Shown here: piece by piece, positions 25,754 through 34,681 of the stretch | Layout of the letters: every line of letters starts with the position of its first letter | Numbering within the stretch: position 1 is the stretch's first letter | Assembly (NCBI GenBank): GCA_964510575.1 | Contig: CAZECN010000009.1 | Location: 24,751-88,750, forward strand | From: CALKYB01 sp964510575 | GTDB taxonomy: Bacteria > Bdellovibrionota_C > UBA2361 > SZUA-149 > CALKYB01 | DNA: 64,000 bases | Reading direction: 5' to 3' | Made by a program: the position numbers and the translations under genes | Notes under the pieces: generated by a model | What the model was told of the DNA's origin: nothing | Databases searched by the model: none | The model's input: only the letters and a program-made list of their open reading frames with translations

Positions 25754-27052
25754 ATGAATTATCAGAAATACCCTTTTGTAGCTCGCCCTACTCCGAATAA
25801 ACATCCTGATTTTAACCGCCTGAGAGTAGAGCTGGCTGGATTTGAGACTGAACCTTGGAATTCTTTGCTAGAAATTGGTTGTGGTCAGGGGAGCTATCTA
25901 ATTTCATTAGCATGGTTTAACCCAAGTAAAACCTTTATTGGAATCGACAGCGACCAAGCAGCTATTGAAACGGCATCAAAAACTGCCAAGGATCTCGGCC
26001 TAAGCAACATTAAATTTAAAGCAGTCGAACTTGAACATTTTGAAGTTTCTAAAAAGTTTGATGTAGTCTTGGCGTATGGCGTTTATTCTTGGATACCTAC
26101 TTCTTCTCGAGAAAAACTTCTAGAAGTAACCTCTGATGCCTTAGGGGCAACTGGCTTTGCCATTTTTAATCATAATCTCTATCCAGGTTGGAAAAGTAGA
26201 AGCGAATTGGCCGAGACTCTTCGCAAGAGTTGTCAAACTCCGAATGAAGCAAGAGAAAAGCTTAGTGAAATTGGTGAAAGCTCAGTTCATGGCTTAAAAC
26301 TAGCTGAAGAAGCTAGAAACATTATCACCGAAGCATCAGATAGTTTTATATTCCATGAGCTTTTAAACCCTGATGCTGATTGTTGTTCTTCAAGCGAATT
26401 TGCCAAGCTTACTTCAGCTCACGATTTAGAAACTCTAGATCCGGTTGTAGATCTTGGACTAAAAGCCATTCCCCCGATTCAAAGAATAAACGAAAGAAGC
26501 ATTAGAAACGTTGTATTACTAAAAAACAAAAAACCGGCCAAGAGCCCAACCTCTATGCTTGAAGCAGGTTGGTTTACCAGCAAGTTTGTCCCAGCTGAGG
26601 AAAGCGCTGAACCTTCCCTTTTCTATTCACCTGTAGGTGAGGAAATAAGATTTGAAAAATCAGTGGCAGCGGCACTGAGCCTTCTTTCAAATAGCTGGCC
26701 AGCTTCAATTCCCTATTCTGAGCTAGCCAAAGTTTCTGACTCTAAGACCATTCAAAGCCTGCTAGCCGGAGAGGCGATAGAATTCTTCAGCGCAGAGCTT
26801 CCCGTTTCTAAGGAGCTTAAAAAACCGTTTTGTTGCCCCCTTAGCACCCACCAAGACGTTTTTCCTGGGGTTTCCGTTAACTGTCGCTTTGAGTTTGTAA
26901 AGCTTAATGAGCCTATGCTCGAGTTTCTTAAACTATGTAATGGCCTGAATTCATTGTCAGAAATAAGAAAGCTTTCAGGAATGTCAGAAACTGAATGTCT
27001 GGATGCCATCCAAATCTTCCAAGAAATGGCTTTACTGATTAATTCAGAGTAA
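25754..27052 (+). CDS. SAM-dependent methyltransferase with C-terminal regulatory-type domain
   Basis: 432 residues from the ATG at 25754 (a TTG nine bases earlier is possible). Motif I is LLEIGCGQGSYLISLAWF, the acidic SAM contact is FIGIDSDQAAIE, and KFDVVLAYGVYSWIP and NHNLYPGW follow. The pattern matches the class I methyltransferases whose C-terminal part is the methyltransferase regulatory domain (PF10119-type), with a late Cys-containing strand (KKPFCCPLSTHQD). The methyl acceptor is unknown. It stands alone between divergent and downstream genes; no clear ribosome site is seen. Confidence 0.75.
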   Translation: MNYQKYPFVARPTPNKHPDFNRLRVELAGFETEPWNSLLEIGCGQGSYLISLAWFNPSKTFIGIDSDQAAIETASKTAKDLGLSNIKFKAVELEHFEVSKKFDVVLAYGVYSWIPTSSREKLLEVTSDALGATGFAIFNHNLYPGWKSRSELAETLRKSCQTPNEAREKLSEIGESSVHGLKLAEEARNIITEASDSFIFHELLNPDADCCSSSEFAKLTSAHDLETLDPVVDLGLKAIPPIQRINERSIRNVVLLKNKKPAKSPTSMLEAGWFTSKFVPAEESAEPSLFYSPVGEEIRFEKSVAAALSLLSNSWPASIPYSELAKVSDSKTIQSLLAGEAIEFFSAELPVSKELKKPFCCPLSTHQDVFPGVSVNCRFEFVKLNEPMLEFLKLCNGLNSLSEIRKLSGMSETECLDAIQIFQEMALLINSE

Positions 27053-27310
27053 TTACCCCCTTTTTTCTAAGGTTTTTTGGCACATCTATTTTACAACTCT
27101 CCATAACTCTTGGACTGAGAATTGAATCTGGGTAGAGGGCTTAGCCTCGTCTCTAGTCTCCATCTTATTTGGAGCTGGGATAGGCCGAAGCTGTGCGAGA
27201 TAAAATATTATCTTTGGACAGGTTCGCAAGAATCAAGGTTGTACACACTCCCCGCTATCACGCTAAAAAAAATCCCGCTCAACATAACCCGGCCCGGGAG
27301 GGCCAAGCTG

Positions 27311-28030
27311 ATGAAAAACTCTGCTGCTGTAAAAAAATGCGGAGGTGAGAGAGCTCTAAAAACTTACATCAATAACTATTTTCACAGTACGTTTGAAGAG
27401 TTCAAGCAAATACAAAAGGGAGCATGCCCCCTCATAAAGAAAAGAAGACTAGCTGCGGAAAAAATTGGATTGCAAAATCTAAGCCCAGTTAGTCTCGATC
27501 TACCTAAAAAGACTCACATTTATCCCAACGCTTTTGAGGGATATGATGTAAGAGAGTTTTTAGATTCGGTAATGCACATCGCCTCAAAAGAAAAAGAGGA
27601 AGTGTTACTTAGTCTGGTAGATGCTGAAAATCTTGGTGGTGTTAATGACAAGCACGGCTTACCAGCAGGAGATTTATACCTGCTGGCTTGTATTTGTATA
27701 ATGCACCAAGTTTTTGGAATGCACTTCGAAAACGTTAGCATATTAAGACGAACGAGCGGTGATGAGTTTTGGGTAATTTGTTCAGTTCGAAAGAACACTG
27801 AGCATCCACTCGAAAATCTTACCAAATCGTTGGACTCTGAAATGCGCGCCTTGGAAAGTGCTGTTGGGTTTGAGGTTCTACAAAACCCAAAGCGGCCAAG
27901 TGACAAAGGCATTGGTCTTCATATTGCCTCCATATCATCCATGAATCCTGAAGTTCAAAAACACTCTTCAACGATTCATAGATGGGGCAATATGATTGAC
28001 TTCTGCGACCGTCGCTATAAATCCGCATAA
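27311..28030 (+). CDS. GGDEF-domain protein with SGDEF active-site variant
   Basis: About 239 residues from the ATG at 27311, which has GGGAGG nine bases upstream; an upstream TTG frame adds 63 residues without family likeness. The C-terminal two thirds is a GGDEF domain: SLVDAENLGGVNDKHGLPAGDLYLLAC gives the metal/nucleotide half, then ILRRTSGDEFWVI the signature. The first Gly of GGDEF is Ser; SGDEF proteins have been reported active, so it could still make cyclic di-GMP, or serve as a sensor. No RxxD inhibitory site precedes the motif. The N-terminal about 90 residues carry no recognised sensor or membrane segment. It stands alone before a structured hairpin. Confidence 0.7.
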   Translation: MKNSAAVKKCGGERALKTYINNYFHSTFEEFKQIQKGACPLIKKRRLAAEKIGLQNLSPVSLDLPKKTHIYPNAFEGYDVREFLDSVMHIASKEKEEVLLSLVDAENLGGVNDKHGLPAGDLYLLACICIMHQVFGMHFENVSILRRTSGDEFWVICSVRKNTEHPLENLTKSLDSEMRALESAVGFEVLQNPKRPSDKGIGLHIASISSMNPEVQKHSSTIHRWGNMIDFCDRRYKSA

Positions 28031-28094
28031 GGTTTTCGCACCAGTCGGCTACTCCAGATATCTTATCTGTCTGTAGTCGACTGGCTTGCGAACC
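28031..28094. other. Long imperfect hairpin after the GGDEF gene
   Basis: Begins directly after the stop codon. Outer arms at 28031-28052 and 28073-28094 match over about 20 positions with a few mismatches (GGTT...CCAGTCGGCTAC against GTAGTCGACTGG...AACC). Inside, CAGATA-TCT-TATCTG forms a second perfect stem. No T-run follows in either direction, so it is not a standard terminator. No tRNA arms are recognisable. Confidence 0.5.
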
Positions 28095-28176
28095 AATCTC
28101 TATTTGACACTAGTGATCTCTATAAAATTGAGTTAGGTAATTTAGCTAATTACTCTAAACCAGCAAGCATCATACA

Positions 28177-29781
28177 ATGATTAAATTAACCCTCTTAACC
28201 TTCATTGTCTTTGCTGCCCACTTAGCCTGTGTGCTTGCCTTTGTCGAAAACATACCAGCTGCCGACGATTTTGATGTTTTCCTTACTGGAACCCTTAACT
28301 TTATTGAAGAGGCTAATCCTTTGGATAAACTTCTTGGCCTCTTTGACTCTCATGGTGAACACTTCGTCGCAGTTCCTAAAACAATAGGACTTCTTAGCTA
28401 CTTTGGACTTGGGGAAGTAAATTTTATTGCCCTAGTCGTTACTGGAAACTTATTTCTTTTTCTTGCCGCTCTATTCTTAATTAGGGGTGCAAGAACTAAC
28501 AGAGCTGCTTCAAGTATTACCTTACTAGGAATACCCTTTCTCTACTTCCATCCCCAAATACATCAATCTAGTGTTTGGGCGACAGCTGCTCTTTCAAATA
28601 TGGGAGTAATCTTTTTTGCTCTTTCTTCTCTCTACTACGGGAAGAGAGAAAACCCAGCACCTATTCGATCATTGCTTTTTGCAACACTCGCTTTTTTAAC
28701 CCAAGCCAATGGACTTTTAGTCTTTGCCTTGCTGGCCTTCAATTTTATATTAGCAGGAAAGAAAAAATACTTTGGTATATACTGCCTGCTGTTTTTAGCT
28801 CTTGGATTTGTAAAGAAGCTGAGCAGTCCCTCCCCAACCATTACCATTCAATTTCAGGATAATTTAAACTATTTTTTAAGCCTTCTAGGCGCTCCTCTAG
28901 CTACTAGCTTTGAGCAAGCAATTGGCTTGGGGATTTATGTTTTGGCAGCTGCAATTATTTCACTTGGAGTAAGTTTTAAACTTAATCGCTTTGTCTTTCT
29001 TTCACTTTTATTTTTTCTTCTATCCGCTTTACTAGCCTCAGTAATGAGATTGCACCTAGGACTGGGTGGTGGGTTTGTAGAATCTCGTTATCGTCTAGTA
29101 TCCTGCTCAATTATGGCTTTATCAGCAATTGCCATATGCATTGGAACTAGAAAGATAAGTGTGGCCAGATTGTTTGTCCCGATCTCTTTGTTCGCAGCTT
29201 CTATTCTATTTTATGCTTGGTCTTGGACTCAGTATTTCGACTTTTACCCCTATCTTTTCAGTAAACACAGCAACTCAGTTACAAGATATAAAACTACTGG
29301 GCTTGGTCTTAACCATCCTGATCAAAATGTAGCCATTCCAATACTTAAAAAAAGTGAAGCTTCAAAGATCTATTCACTACCTAAGGTCGCCCACCTGACT
29401 CTGGTGCAACCAGTAAAGCAGGAAGACTTTAGAGTAGAGGAAGGAAATCTTATCGGTGATTTTGAATATTTTATCGATTCAAAAGACCAGCTTTATATGG
29501 AAGGTTTTGTGATGCCTCTAGAGAAAGTAAACGAACAGGCTAAAATTTCAGTTAGACTAGTAAATGAAAATGGAGCTGCCTTCACTATTCAGACAGTTCA
29601 GTACAGCAGGCCTGATTTAGAACTATACTTCGGTAGCGAACGAGGTAGCACACCAGGATTTACAGTATTAGTAGAAAAGAAAAATCTACCGTCTGGCAAA
29701 TACAGAACCTTCCTACTTCTAGGTCCTGACGGACTTAAGCATCACTTTATTGAAACAGGAAAAACCCTTACCGTTAACTAA
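28177..29781 (+). CDS. Polytopic membrane protein, GT-C glycosyltransferase-like
   Basis: 534 residues with about ten hydrophobic helices in the first 380 residues and a soluble C-terminal domain of about 150 residues. Early loops contain ENIPAADDFDVFL and the SHGEHFVAVPK block, the acidic and His pattern seen in the first periplasmic loop of GT-C-fold enzymes. The C-terminal soluble part is beta-rich (FEYFIDSKDQLYMEGFV, AKISVRLVNENG). Likely transfers a sugar from a lipid donor on the periplasmic side, but this is inference from topology. Its last eight bases overlap the convergent LMW-PTP gene. A paralogue-like design appears at 12718 and 17433. Confidence 0.6.
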   Translation: MIKLTLLTFIVFAAHLACVLAFVENIPAADDFDVFLTGTLNFIEEANPLDKLLGLFDSHGEHFVAVPKTIGLLSYFGLGEVNFIALVVTGNLFLFLAALFLIRGARTNRAASSITLLGIPFLYFHPQIHQSSVWATAALSNMGVIFFALSSLYYGKRENPAPIRSLLFATLAFLTQANGLLVFALLAFNFILAGKKKYFGIYCLLFLALGFVKKLSSPSPTITIQFQDNLNYFLSLLGAPLATSFEQAIGLGIYVLAAAIISLGVSFKLNRFVFLSLLFFLLSALLASVMRLHLGLGGGFVESRYRLVSCSIMALSAIAICIGTRKISVARLFVPISLFAASILFYAWSWTQYFDFYPYLFSKHSNSVTRYKTTGLGLNHPDQNVAIPILKKSEASKIYSLPKVAHLTLVQPVKQEDFRVEEGNLIGDFEYFIDSKDQLYMEGFVMPLEKVNEQAKISVRLVNENGAAFTIQTVQYSRPDLELYFGSERGSTPGFTVLVEKKNLPSGKYRTFLLLGPDGLKHHFIETGKTLTVN

Positions 29782-30235
29782 TAGTCTCTAAAAATTTCTC
29801 AAGGCTTCTTTCTATCATGTTGTAGACACCATCAAATCCACCTTCGTAGTAAGGGTCAGGAACACTTAAGCCCCCACCTTCTGGATCGTATTTTCTAAGA
29901 CAAAATATTTCAGACTCTCCGCCAATTTTCCTAGCTTCAATGTCTCTAAGGTTAGACTCATCCATGGCAACAATATAGTCGAACTCGAAATAATCCTGAT
30001 CATCTAACTGGCGTGATTTCTGACCTGCTAAAGATACTCCATTCTTTTTAGCTACTGCCACTGACTCAGGATGAGGAGAATTACCCACATGCCACTGCCC
30101 AGTTCCACATGAGTCAATATTAAATTTGTCTGCTATTCCTTTCTCTTCAACTTGACTACGAAAAATTCCTTCAGCAAGAGGAGACCGACAGATATTTCCT
30201 AAGCAAACAAAAAGTACTGAAGTTTTACTCATCAC
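29774..30235 (-). CDS. Low-molecular-weight protein tyrosine phosphatase
   Basis: About 153 residues. The active-site loop VLFVCLGNICRSPLAEGIF holds the nucleophilic Cys and the phosphate-binding Arg (C-x5-R), and DPYYEGGFDGVY near the end carries the general acid Asp. SCGTGQWHVGNSPHPES is the conserved Tyr/Asn region of the family. Such enzymes dephosphorylate protein tyrosines, often BY-kinases controlling polysaccharide export, or arsenate and sugar phosphates. A GTG is followed directly by ATG (30232), either of which may be the start. It begins one base after proA on the same strand, so it is likely co-transcribed with proBA. Confidence 0.93.
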   Translation of the reverse strand: MMSKTSVLFVCLGNICRSPLAEGIFRSQVEEKGIADKFNIDSCGTGQWHVGNSPHPESVAVAKKNGVSLAGQKSRQLDDQDYFEFDYIVAMDESNLRDIEARKIGGESEIFCLRKYDPEGGGLSVPDPYYEGGFDGVYNMIERSLEKFLETIS

Positions 30236-31477
30236 CTATTCCCTTATCTGACCATTCCCAGCAACTAAATACTTATAAGTAGTGAGGTCCTCTAAACCCA
30301 TTGGCCCTCTAGCATGAAGTTTGTCCGTACTTATCCCGATCTCAGCACCCATTCCAAAAACTGAGCCATCAGCAAATCTCGTAGAGGCATTGACACAAAC
30401 GGTTGAAGCATCAACTTGATTCTGAAACTTCCTGGTGGATTCTTCTGATCCAGTTACAATTGCATCTGTGTGCCTAGATCCATATTCATTAATATGGGCT
30501 ATGGCAGAATCAACTGAATCCACGACCTTGACTGCTAAAATTAAATCCAAGTATTCAGCATGCCAATCCTCTTCGCTAGCGGCTTTTGCGCTAGGAATTA
30601 ACTTTTGGACAGCCTCGTCTCCTCTAATTTCAACGCCAGTAAGCAATTCTGGGAGATTTGCTACAAAGCCTTCCGCCACATCTCTATGAACGAGTAGCGT
30701 TTCCATTGCATTACATACTCCTGGACGCTGGCATTTTGCATTTTGTACAATACTTGCTGCTTTCGCCAAATCTGCAGAATCGTCCACATATATATGGCAA
30801 ACTCCCTTGTAGTGCTTGAGAACTGGAACTCGGGCCATTTCTGTAACTGCGTTGATTAATCCCTCCCCACCTCGAGGAATTACAACGTCTACTAAGCCTT
30901 CAAGCTGCACCAACTCCTTTACCGCTTCGCGATCAGTGGTCTGAACCAACTGCACAGCATGTTCTGGCATACCAGCTGCTACTCCACCCTCAACAAGAGC
31001 TTTAGATATAACTTTATTGCTCTCAATCGCTTCTTTTCCACCTCTTAAAATTATTGCATTCGAGGACTTGAAACAAAGCGCAGTTGAATCAACTGTTACG
31101 TTGGGCCGAGATTCATAAATAAAGCCAATAACTCCAATGGGTACTCGGACTTTCTTAATCTCAAGACCGTTAGGCCTTAAGATAGATTTAATCTCCCCTC
31201 CTACTGGGTCAGGAAGATCGATAATATCCCGAACTCCTTGAATCATGGCATCAGTACGAGAGTCGGTTAATTCTAAGCGGTCAAGTAGTGCAGAGCTGAT
31301 TTCGGCAGCTCTGCCTGCTTCAAGGTCTTTTTGGTTGGCTTCTTTCAAATCCGATCTGGAAGCTTCTAGAGCATCAGCCATTGAGGCCAATACTTTATTT
31401 TTCTTCGCTGTGTCTAGAGCAAGTAGCTCAAAGCTTGCTGCCCGAGCCTGTTCTCCCAACGTTCTTATAGTACTCAT
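30236..31477 (-). CDS. proA: Glutamate-5-semialdehyde dehydrogenase (gamma-glutamyl phosphate reductase)
   Basis: Second step of proline synthesis: NADPH-dependent reduction of gamma-glutamyl phosphate to glutamate semialdehyde. 413 residues. The catalytic Cys lies in NAKCQRPGVCNAMETLLVH, the early FIYESRPNVTVDSTALCFKSSNAIILRGG block is diagnostic, and the ending VFGMGAEIGISTDKLHARGPMGLEDLTTYKY is the C-terminal ProA signature. The start overlaps the proB stop by four bases. Together with proB it converts glutamate to the semialdehyde that cyclises on the way to proline; proC is not in the window. Confidence 0.97.
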   Translation of the reverse strand: MSTIRTLGEQARAASFELLALDTAKKNKVLASMADALEASRSDLKEANQKDLEAGRAAEISSALLDRLELTDSRTDAMIQGVRDIIDLPDPVGGEIKSILRPNGLEIKKVRVPIGVIGFIYESRPNVTVDSTALCFKSSNAIILRGGKEAIESNKVISKALVEGGVAAGMPEHAVQLVQTTDREAVKELVQLEGLVDVVIPRGGEGLINAVTEMARVPVLKHYKGVCHIYVDDSADLAKAASIVQNAKCQRPGVCNAMETLLVHRDVAEGFVANLPELLTGVEIRGDEAVQKLIPSAKAASEEDWHAEYLDLILAVKVVDSVDSAIAHINEYGSRHTDAIVTGSEESTRKFQNQVDASTVCVNASTRFADGSVFGMGAEIGISTDKLHARGPMGLEDLTTYKYLVAGNGQIRE

Positions 31478-32607
31478 ACGATCACCATATTATCTCGATG
31501 CACAACTTCGTCCGACAATGTGTTCCCTAATTTTTCGCGACACTCTGAAGAACTAAGACCTTTTATTTCTTCAAGCTCTTTGTGGGAATAGGCGGTTAGG
31601 CCTCGAGCAATAATTTCACCAGATTCATTCTTTATAGCAACCAGGTCACCGGACTCAAATTCGTCCTCAATAGCTTTTATACCAACAGGTATAAGACTGA
31701 CCCCTTGCTTTTTAAGAGCTTTTTCCGCTCCGGAATCCACAACAAGCGTACCAGAAACTTGAGGAAAAATAGCCAACCACTTCTTTCTAGGGCTGCTGCT
31801 TTCAGTCTCTTTCGCCCCAAAAAGACTTCCTATGTCTTTCTTTGATAAGCAGCTCTCCACAACACCTCGCTCCGCACCAGAGGCAATTATCGTTGGCACC
31901 CCTGAGCCAGTGGCCAAAGCGGCAGCCTCCAGTTTAGACTTCATACCACCAGTAGAAAGTTTGTCAGATTGATCAGAAACAAACTGATACTCACTATCAC
32001 CTAAGTCACTAATAAAAGAGATTCTTGAGTCCGGATCATTCAAGTCCTTTCTTAAACCATCCGCAGTTGAAAGAAGAAGCAATCCATCAGAGTCAGTTAG
32101 AACTGAAACCATAGCGGCAAGCATGTCGTTATCACCGAAACATAGTTCCTCAACTGAAACCACATCGTTTTCGTTAACAACTGGAACGATCTTACGCTCA
32201 AAGAGTTCTCTTAAGGTATTCTTAATATTTAAATACCTCTTTCGGTCAGCCAATCCATCACGGGTTAACAAAACTTGACCAACCTTTAAACCAAAAGCTG
32301 AAAAGAGTTCTTCATAAGTAGACATTAATCTGCTCTGACCAACCGCAGCGCACATCTGAAGAGAGGAAAGAGTCTTCGGTCTTTCCGCTAAGCCTAAAGC
32401 TTCGATACCTGCTCCGATCGCCCCTGAGCTAACCAAAACAACTTCTCTATCTTCAGCAACCAATCTAGCAATTTCACCAGCAATGGATTTTAGGCGCGAC
32501 TGATCAGGACGACCAGAATCATCACTGATAACTCTAGTGCCAAGCTTAATGACTAATCTCTTGGCATTGCCAAGCTTTTGTCTTTGAATTTGTTCCGCTT
32601 TATCCAT
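31474..32607 (-). CDS. proB: Glutamate 5-kinase
   Basis: First, feedback-inhibited step of proline synthesis: ATP-dependent phosphorylation of glutamate. 377 residues, with the N-terminal amino-acid kinase domain (RLVIKLGTRVI, VLVSSGAIGAG, VPVVNENDVVS, FGDNDMLAAMV, STGGMKSKLEAA) and a C-terminal PUA domain (about 285-377, GALVVDSGAEKAL-type start, then DLVAIKNESGEIIARGLTAYS). An 11-bp perfect stem-loop abuts the ATG and would hold the GGAG ribosome site in its 3' arm, suggesting translation control. It is followed by proA with a four-base overlap. Confidence 0.97.
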   Translation of the reverse strand: MDKAEQIQRQKLGNAKRLVIKLGTRVISDDSGRPDQSRLKSIAGEIARLVAEDREVVLVSSGAIGAGIEALGLAERPKTLSSLQMCAAVGQSRLMSTYEELFSAFGLKVGQVLLTRDGLADRKRYLNIKNTLRELFERKIVPVVNENDVVSVEELCFGDNDMLAAMVSVLTDSDGLLLLSTADGLRKDLNDPDSRISFISDLGDSEYQFVSDQSDKLSTGGMKSKLEAAALATGSGVPTIIASGAERGVVESCLSKKDIGSLFGAKETESSSPRKKWLAIFPQVSGTLVVDSGAEKALKKQGVSLIPVGIKAIEDEFESGDLVAIKNESGEIIARGLTAYSHKELEEIKGLSSSECREKLGNTLSDEVVHRDNMVIV

Positions 32608-32638
32608 AACTCCGCTCTTTCGCTGGTAGAGCGGAGTT
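32608..32638 (-). promoter_or_regulatory. Stem-loop directly abutting the proB start codon
   Basis: Read on the minus strand, AACTCCGCTCT pairs perfectly with AGAGCGGAGTT over 11 bp around a 9-base loop, and the next base is the A of ATG. The only Shine-Dalgarno-like GGAG lies inside the 3' arm. No T-run follows, so it is not a terminator for fumC. It likely limits ribosome access to proBA; the trigger is unknown. Confidence 0.6.
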
Positions 32639-32687
32639 TACGATTTTTATAAGCTGGTGGCTAGTTGCAGCTCTAAAATCTTAAAGT

Positions 32688-34076
32688 TTACAGCCCCGGC
32701 TTAGTCATTTTGACGAGATCTAGTGCCTTGTTCAGCTCATCTTCTGGAAGTCCGGATTCTCTAAGGGCAACGGCTCTTAGGGGCTCCCCTGTTTTCCAAG
32801 CTGTTTTGGCAATCTCCGCTGACTTGTCGTAGCCAATAATAGGAACTAGAGCTGTTACGGTTGAGATATTAGCCTCAGCCAGCTCATGCAATCTTTCTGG
32901 ATTGGCAGTGATACCATCAACACACTTCGTGGCCATATTACGAGCGGTGTTAGCCAAAAGGCTAATCGACTCAAGAATATTATGAGCAATCACCGGCATA
33001 GCCACGTTGAGCTCAAAAGTGCTTCCAACATGACCCGCAGTGGTAACAGCGGCATCGTTTCCAATGACTTGGCAACCAACCATTATAGCTGACTCACAAA
33101 TAACAGGGTTAATCTTACCAGGCATAATGGATGAGCCAGGCTGAACTGCTGGAAGGGAAATCTCACCCAATCCACAACGTGGACCAGTACCAAGCAATCT
33201 AATATCGTTGGCAATCTTAATTACACTGGTAGCAATCGTCTTTAACTGCCCGCTCATTTCTACAAGCGCGTCTTTAGCAGACTGAGCTTCAAAATGATTA
33301 CTTGCTTCAACAAACGGTAATCCAGAGCGAGAGGCAATTTCCTTAATTACTTTATCCGCAAAACCAAGAGGGGTGTTAAGCCCTGTCCCTACGGCAGTTC
33401 CTCCCAAAGGAAGCTCATAGATAGTTTCAAGAGAACGTTCCAGTCTTCGAACCCCTTGCTCAATCTGAGCTTTATATCCTCCAAACTCCTGGCCAAGAGT
33501 AACCGGCGTTGCATCTTGCAAGTGCGTTCGTCCAGTTTTTACTAGATCTTTGTATTCTTCCGCTTTCTTGCCAAGAGACTCAGCAAAAACTTTTAGGCCC
33601 GGAATTAACTCATCATTGATTTCTCTGGCAGTTGCTATGTGAATTTCAGTTGGGATTGTATCGTTAGAGGATTGGCTAGCATTAACATGATCGTTAGGGT
33701 GAACCTTAATTTCGCCACCGGACATTTCTTTTGCTCGGTTAGCCACCACTTCGTTGACGTTCATGTTACTTGAGGTGCCCGAACCAGTCTGAAAGATGTC
33801 TACAACAAAGTGGTCGTTTAGCTTGCCGCTTTCTACCTCTTCGGCAGCTGCAACAATCGCGTCTTTCATAGCGTCGTCCAAAACCCCCAGCTGATTATTT
33901 ACCACTGCGGCAGAGCGCTTAACTAAGCCCATGGCTTTAATCATTGGCTCAGTAAACTTCAGCGTGCTTATTGGAAAATTTTCTACTGCTCTTTGTGTTT
34001 GAGCCGCATAGTAGGCAGATGCAGGAACCTGCATTTCACCCATTGAATCTTTCTCAGTTCTGAACTTTTGGGACAT
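32688..34076 (-). CDS. fumC: Class II fumarate hydratase
   Basis: TCA-cycle enzyme interconverting fumarate and malate; the iron-free, oxygen-stable class. 462 residues. Substrate-site blocks are TGSGTSSNMNVNEVVANRA, GRTHLQDATPVTLGQEFGGY and the lyase signature GSSIMPGKINPV with the mobile catalytic Ser loop. NDHVNASQSSNDTIPTEIH is the B-site-like His region. Transcribed leftwards toward proBA with an 80-base gap that includes the proB stem-loop; no clear terminator separates them. The choice of a class II enzyme fits the peroxide-defence genes nearby, but that is a loose inference. Confidence 0.97.
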   Translation of the reverse strand: MSQKFRTEKDSMGEMQVPASAYYAAQTQRAVENFPISTLKFTEPMIKAMGLVKRSAAVVNNQLGVLDDAMKDAIVAAAEEVESGKLNDHFVVDIFQTGSGTSSNMNVNEVVANRAKEMSGGEIKVHPNDHVNASQSSNDTIPTEIHIATAREINDELIPGLKVFAESLGKKAEEYKDLVKTGRTHLQDATPVTLGQEFGGYKAQIEQGVRRLERSLETIYELPLGGTAVGTGLNTPLGFADKVIKEIASRSGLPFVEASNHFEAQSAKDALVEMSGQLKTIATSVIKIANDIRLLGTGPRCGLGEISLPAVQPGSSIMPGKINPVICESAIMVGCQVIGNDAAVTTAGHVGSTFELNVAMPVIAHNILESISLLANTARNMATKCVDGITANPERLHELAEANISTVTALVPIIGYDKSAEIAKTAWKTGEPLRAVALRESGLPEDELNKALDLVKMTKPGL

Positions 34077-34219
34077 TTTTTTACTCCGCTTCCTATTTTG
34101 CGATTGAACCCCGCGGTTATAGTAACCTCACCAACTCAAATCAAGGCTTTCAACCAGTCCTTTTTGAGATTTCTTCTCAAAAACTGAAAATATCTATCCT
34201 CAATGGCGAAGAACTGTTC

Positions 34220-34681
34220 ATGACTAACAAACTGATGAAAATAGCTAACAACGAGGAGGGCTTCTCTCTCTCGGAGTTGATAGCTGGCTTAAGCGTAATG
34301 GGAATAATTCTTTTATTTTCAACCACAAGTTCAGATTTTCTAAGAGGCAGTTCCCTAACCCTAAACTCAAATATGATCGAACAAGAGCTAGAGAGGGTAC
34401 AGCTGGTATCTATGGTAACCCAAAGTCCCCTCTCTGTTGTACTAAACCAAAGTTCTATTGAGGTTAGGGGCGCAGCTCACCCTCTAAGAAAAATAAACTT
34501 GAAAGGGGTAAAACTAAAGCCTTCTTTCGGCATATTCGAAAATCAGATCAAATTCTCTGCAAGTGGTTCAGCTTCTCCGGGTAAGCTGACCTTAACCAAC
34601 CAAAACAACAAAAGCTGTGACTTGACCGTTTCAATTTATGGCTATGTTACAAACCATTGCATTCCTAAGGAAAAGTCATGA
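34220..34681 (+). CDS. Minor pseudopilin, GspH/FimT-like
   Basis: 153 residues. A short basic leader ends in EEG|FSLSE, the prepilin peptidase site with Glu at +5 of the mature protein, followed by the hydrophobic N-methyl helix (LIAGLSVMGIILLFST). The soluble part is beta-rich with two late Cys (KSCDLTV, NHCIP) that may pair. It is the first of four overlapping genes in the GspH-I-J-K order of minor pseudopilins, which prime type II secretion or type IV pilus fibres at the inner membrane. Divergent from fumC over 143 bases. Confidence 0.85.
   Translation: MTNKLMKIANNEEGFSLSELIAGLSVMGIILLFSTTSSDFLRGSSLTLNSNMIEQELERVQLVSMVTQSPLSVVLNQSSIEVRGAAHPLRKINLKGVKLKPSFGIFENQIKFSASGSASPGKLTLTNQNNKSCDLTVSIYGYVTNHCIPKEKS

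Noticed and set aside
28031..28094. Possible tRNA
   Set aside because: Although it starts with a paired arm, it lacks the D and T arm consensus and anticodon loop layout; about 64 bases forming a single hairpin.
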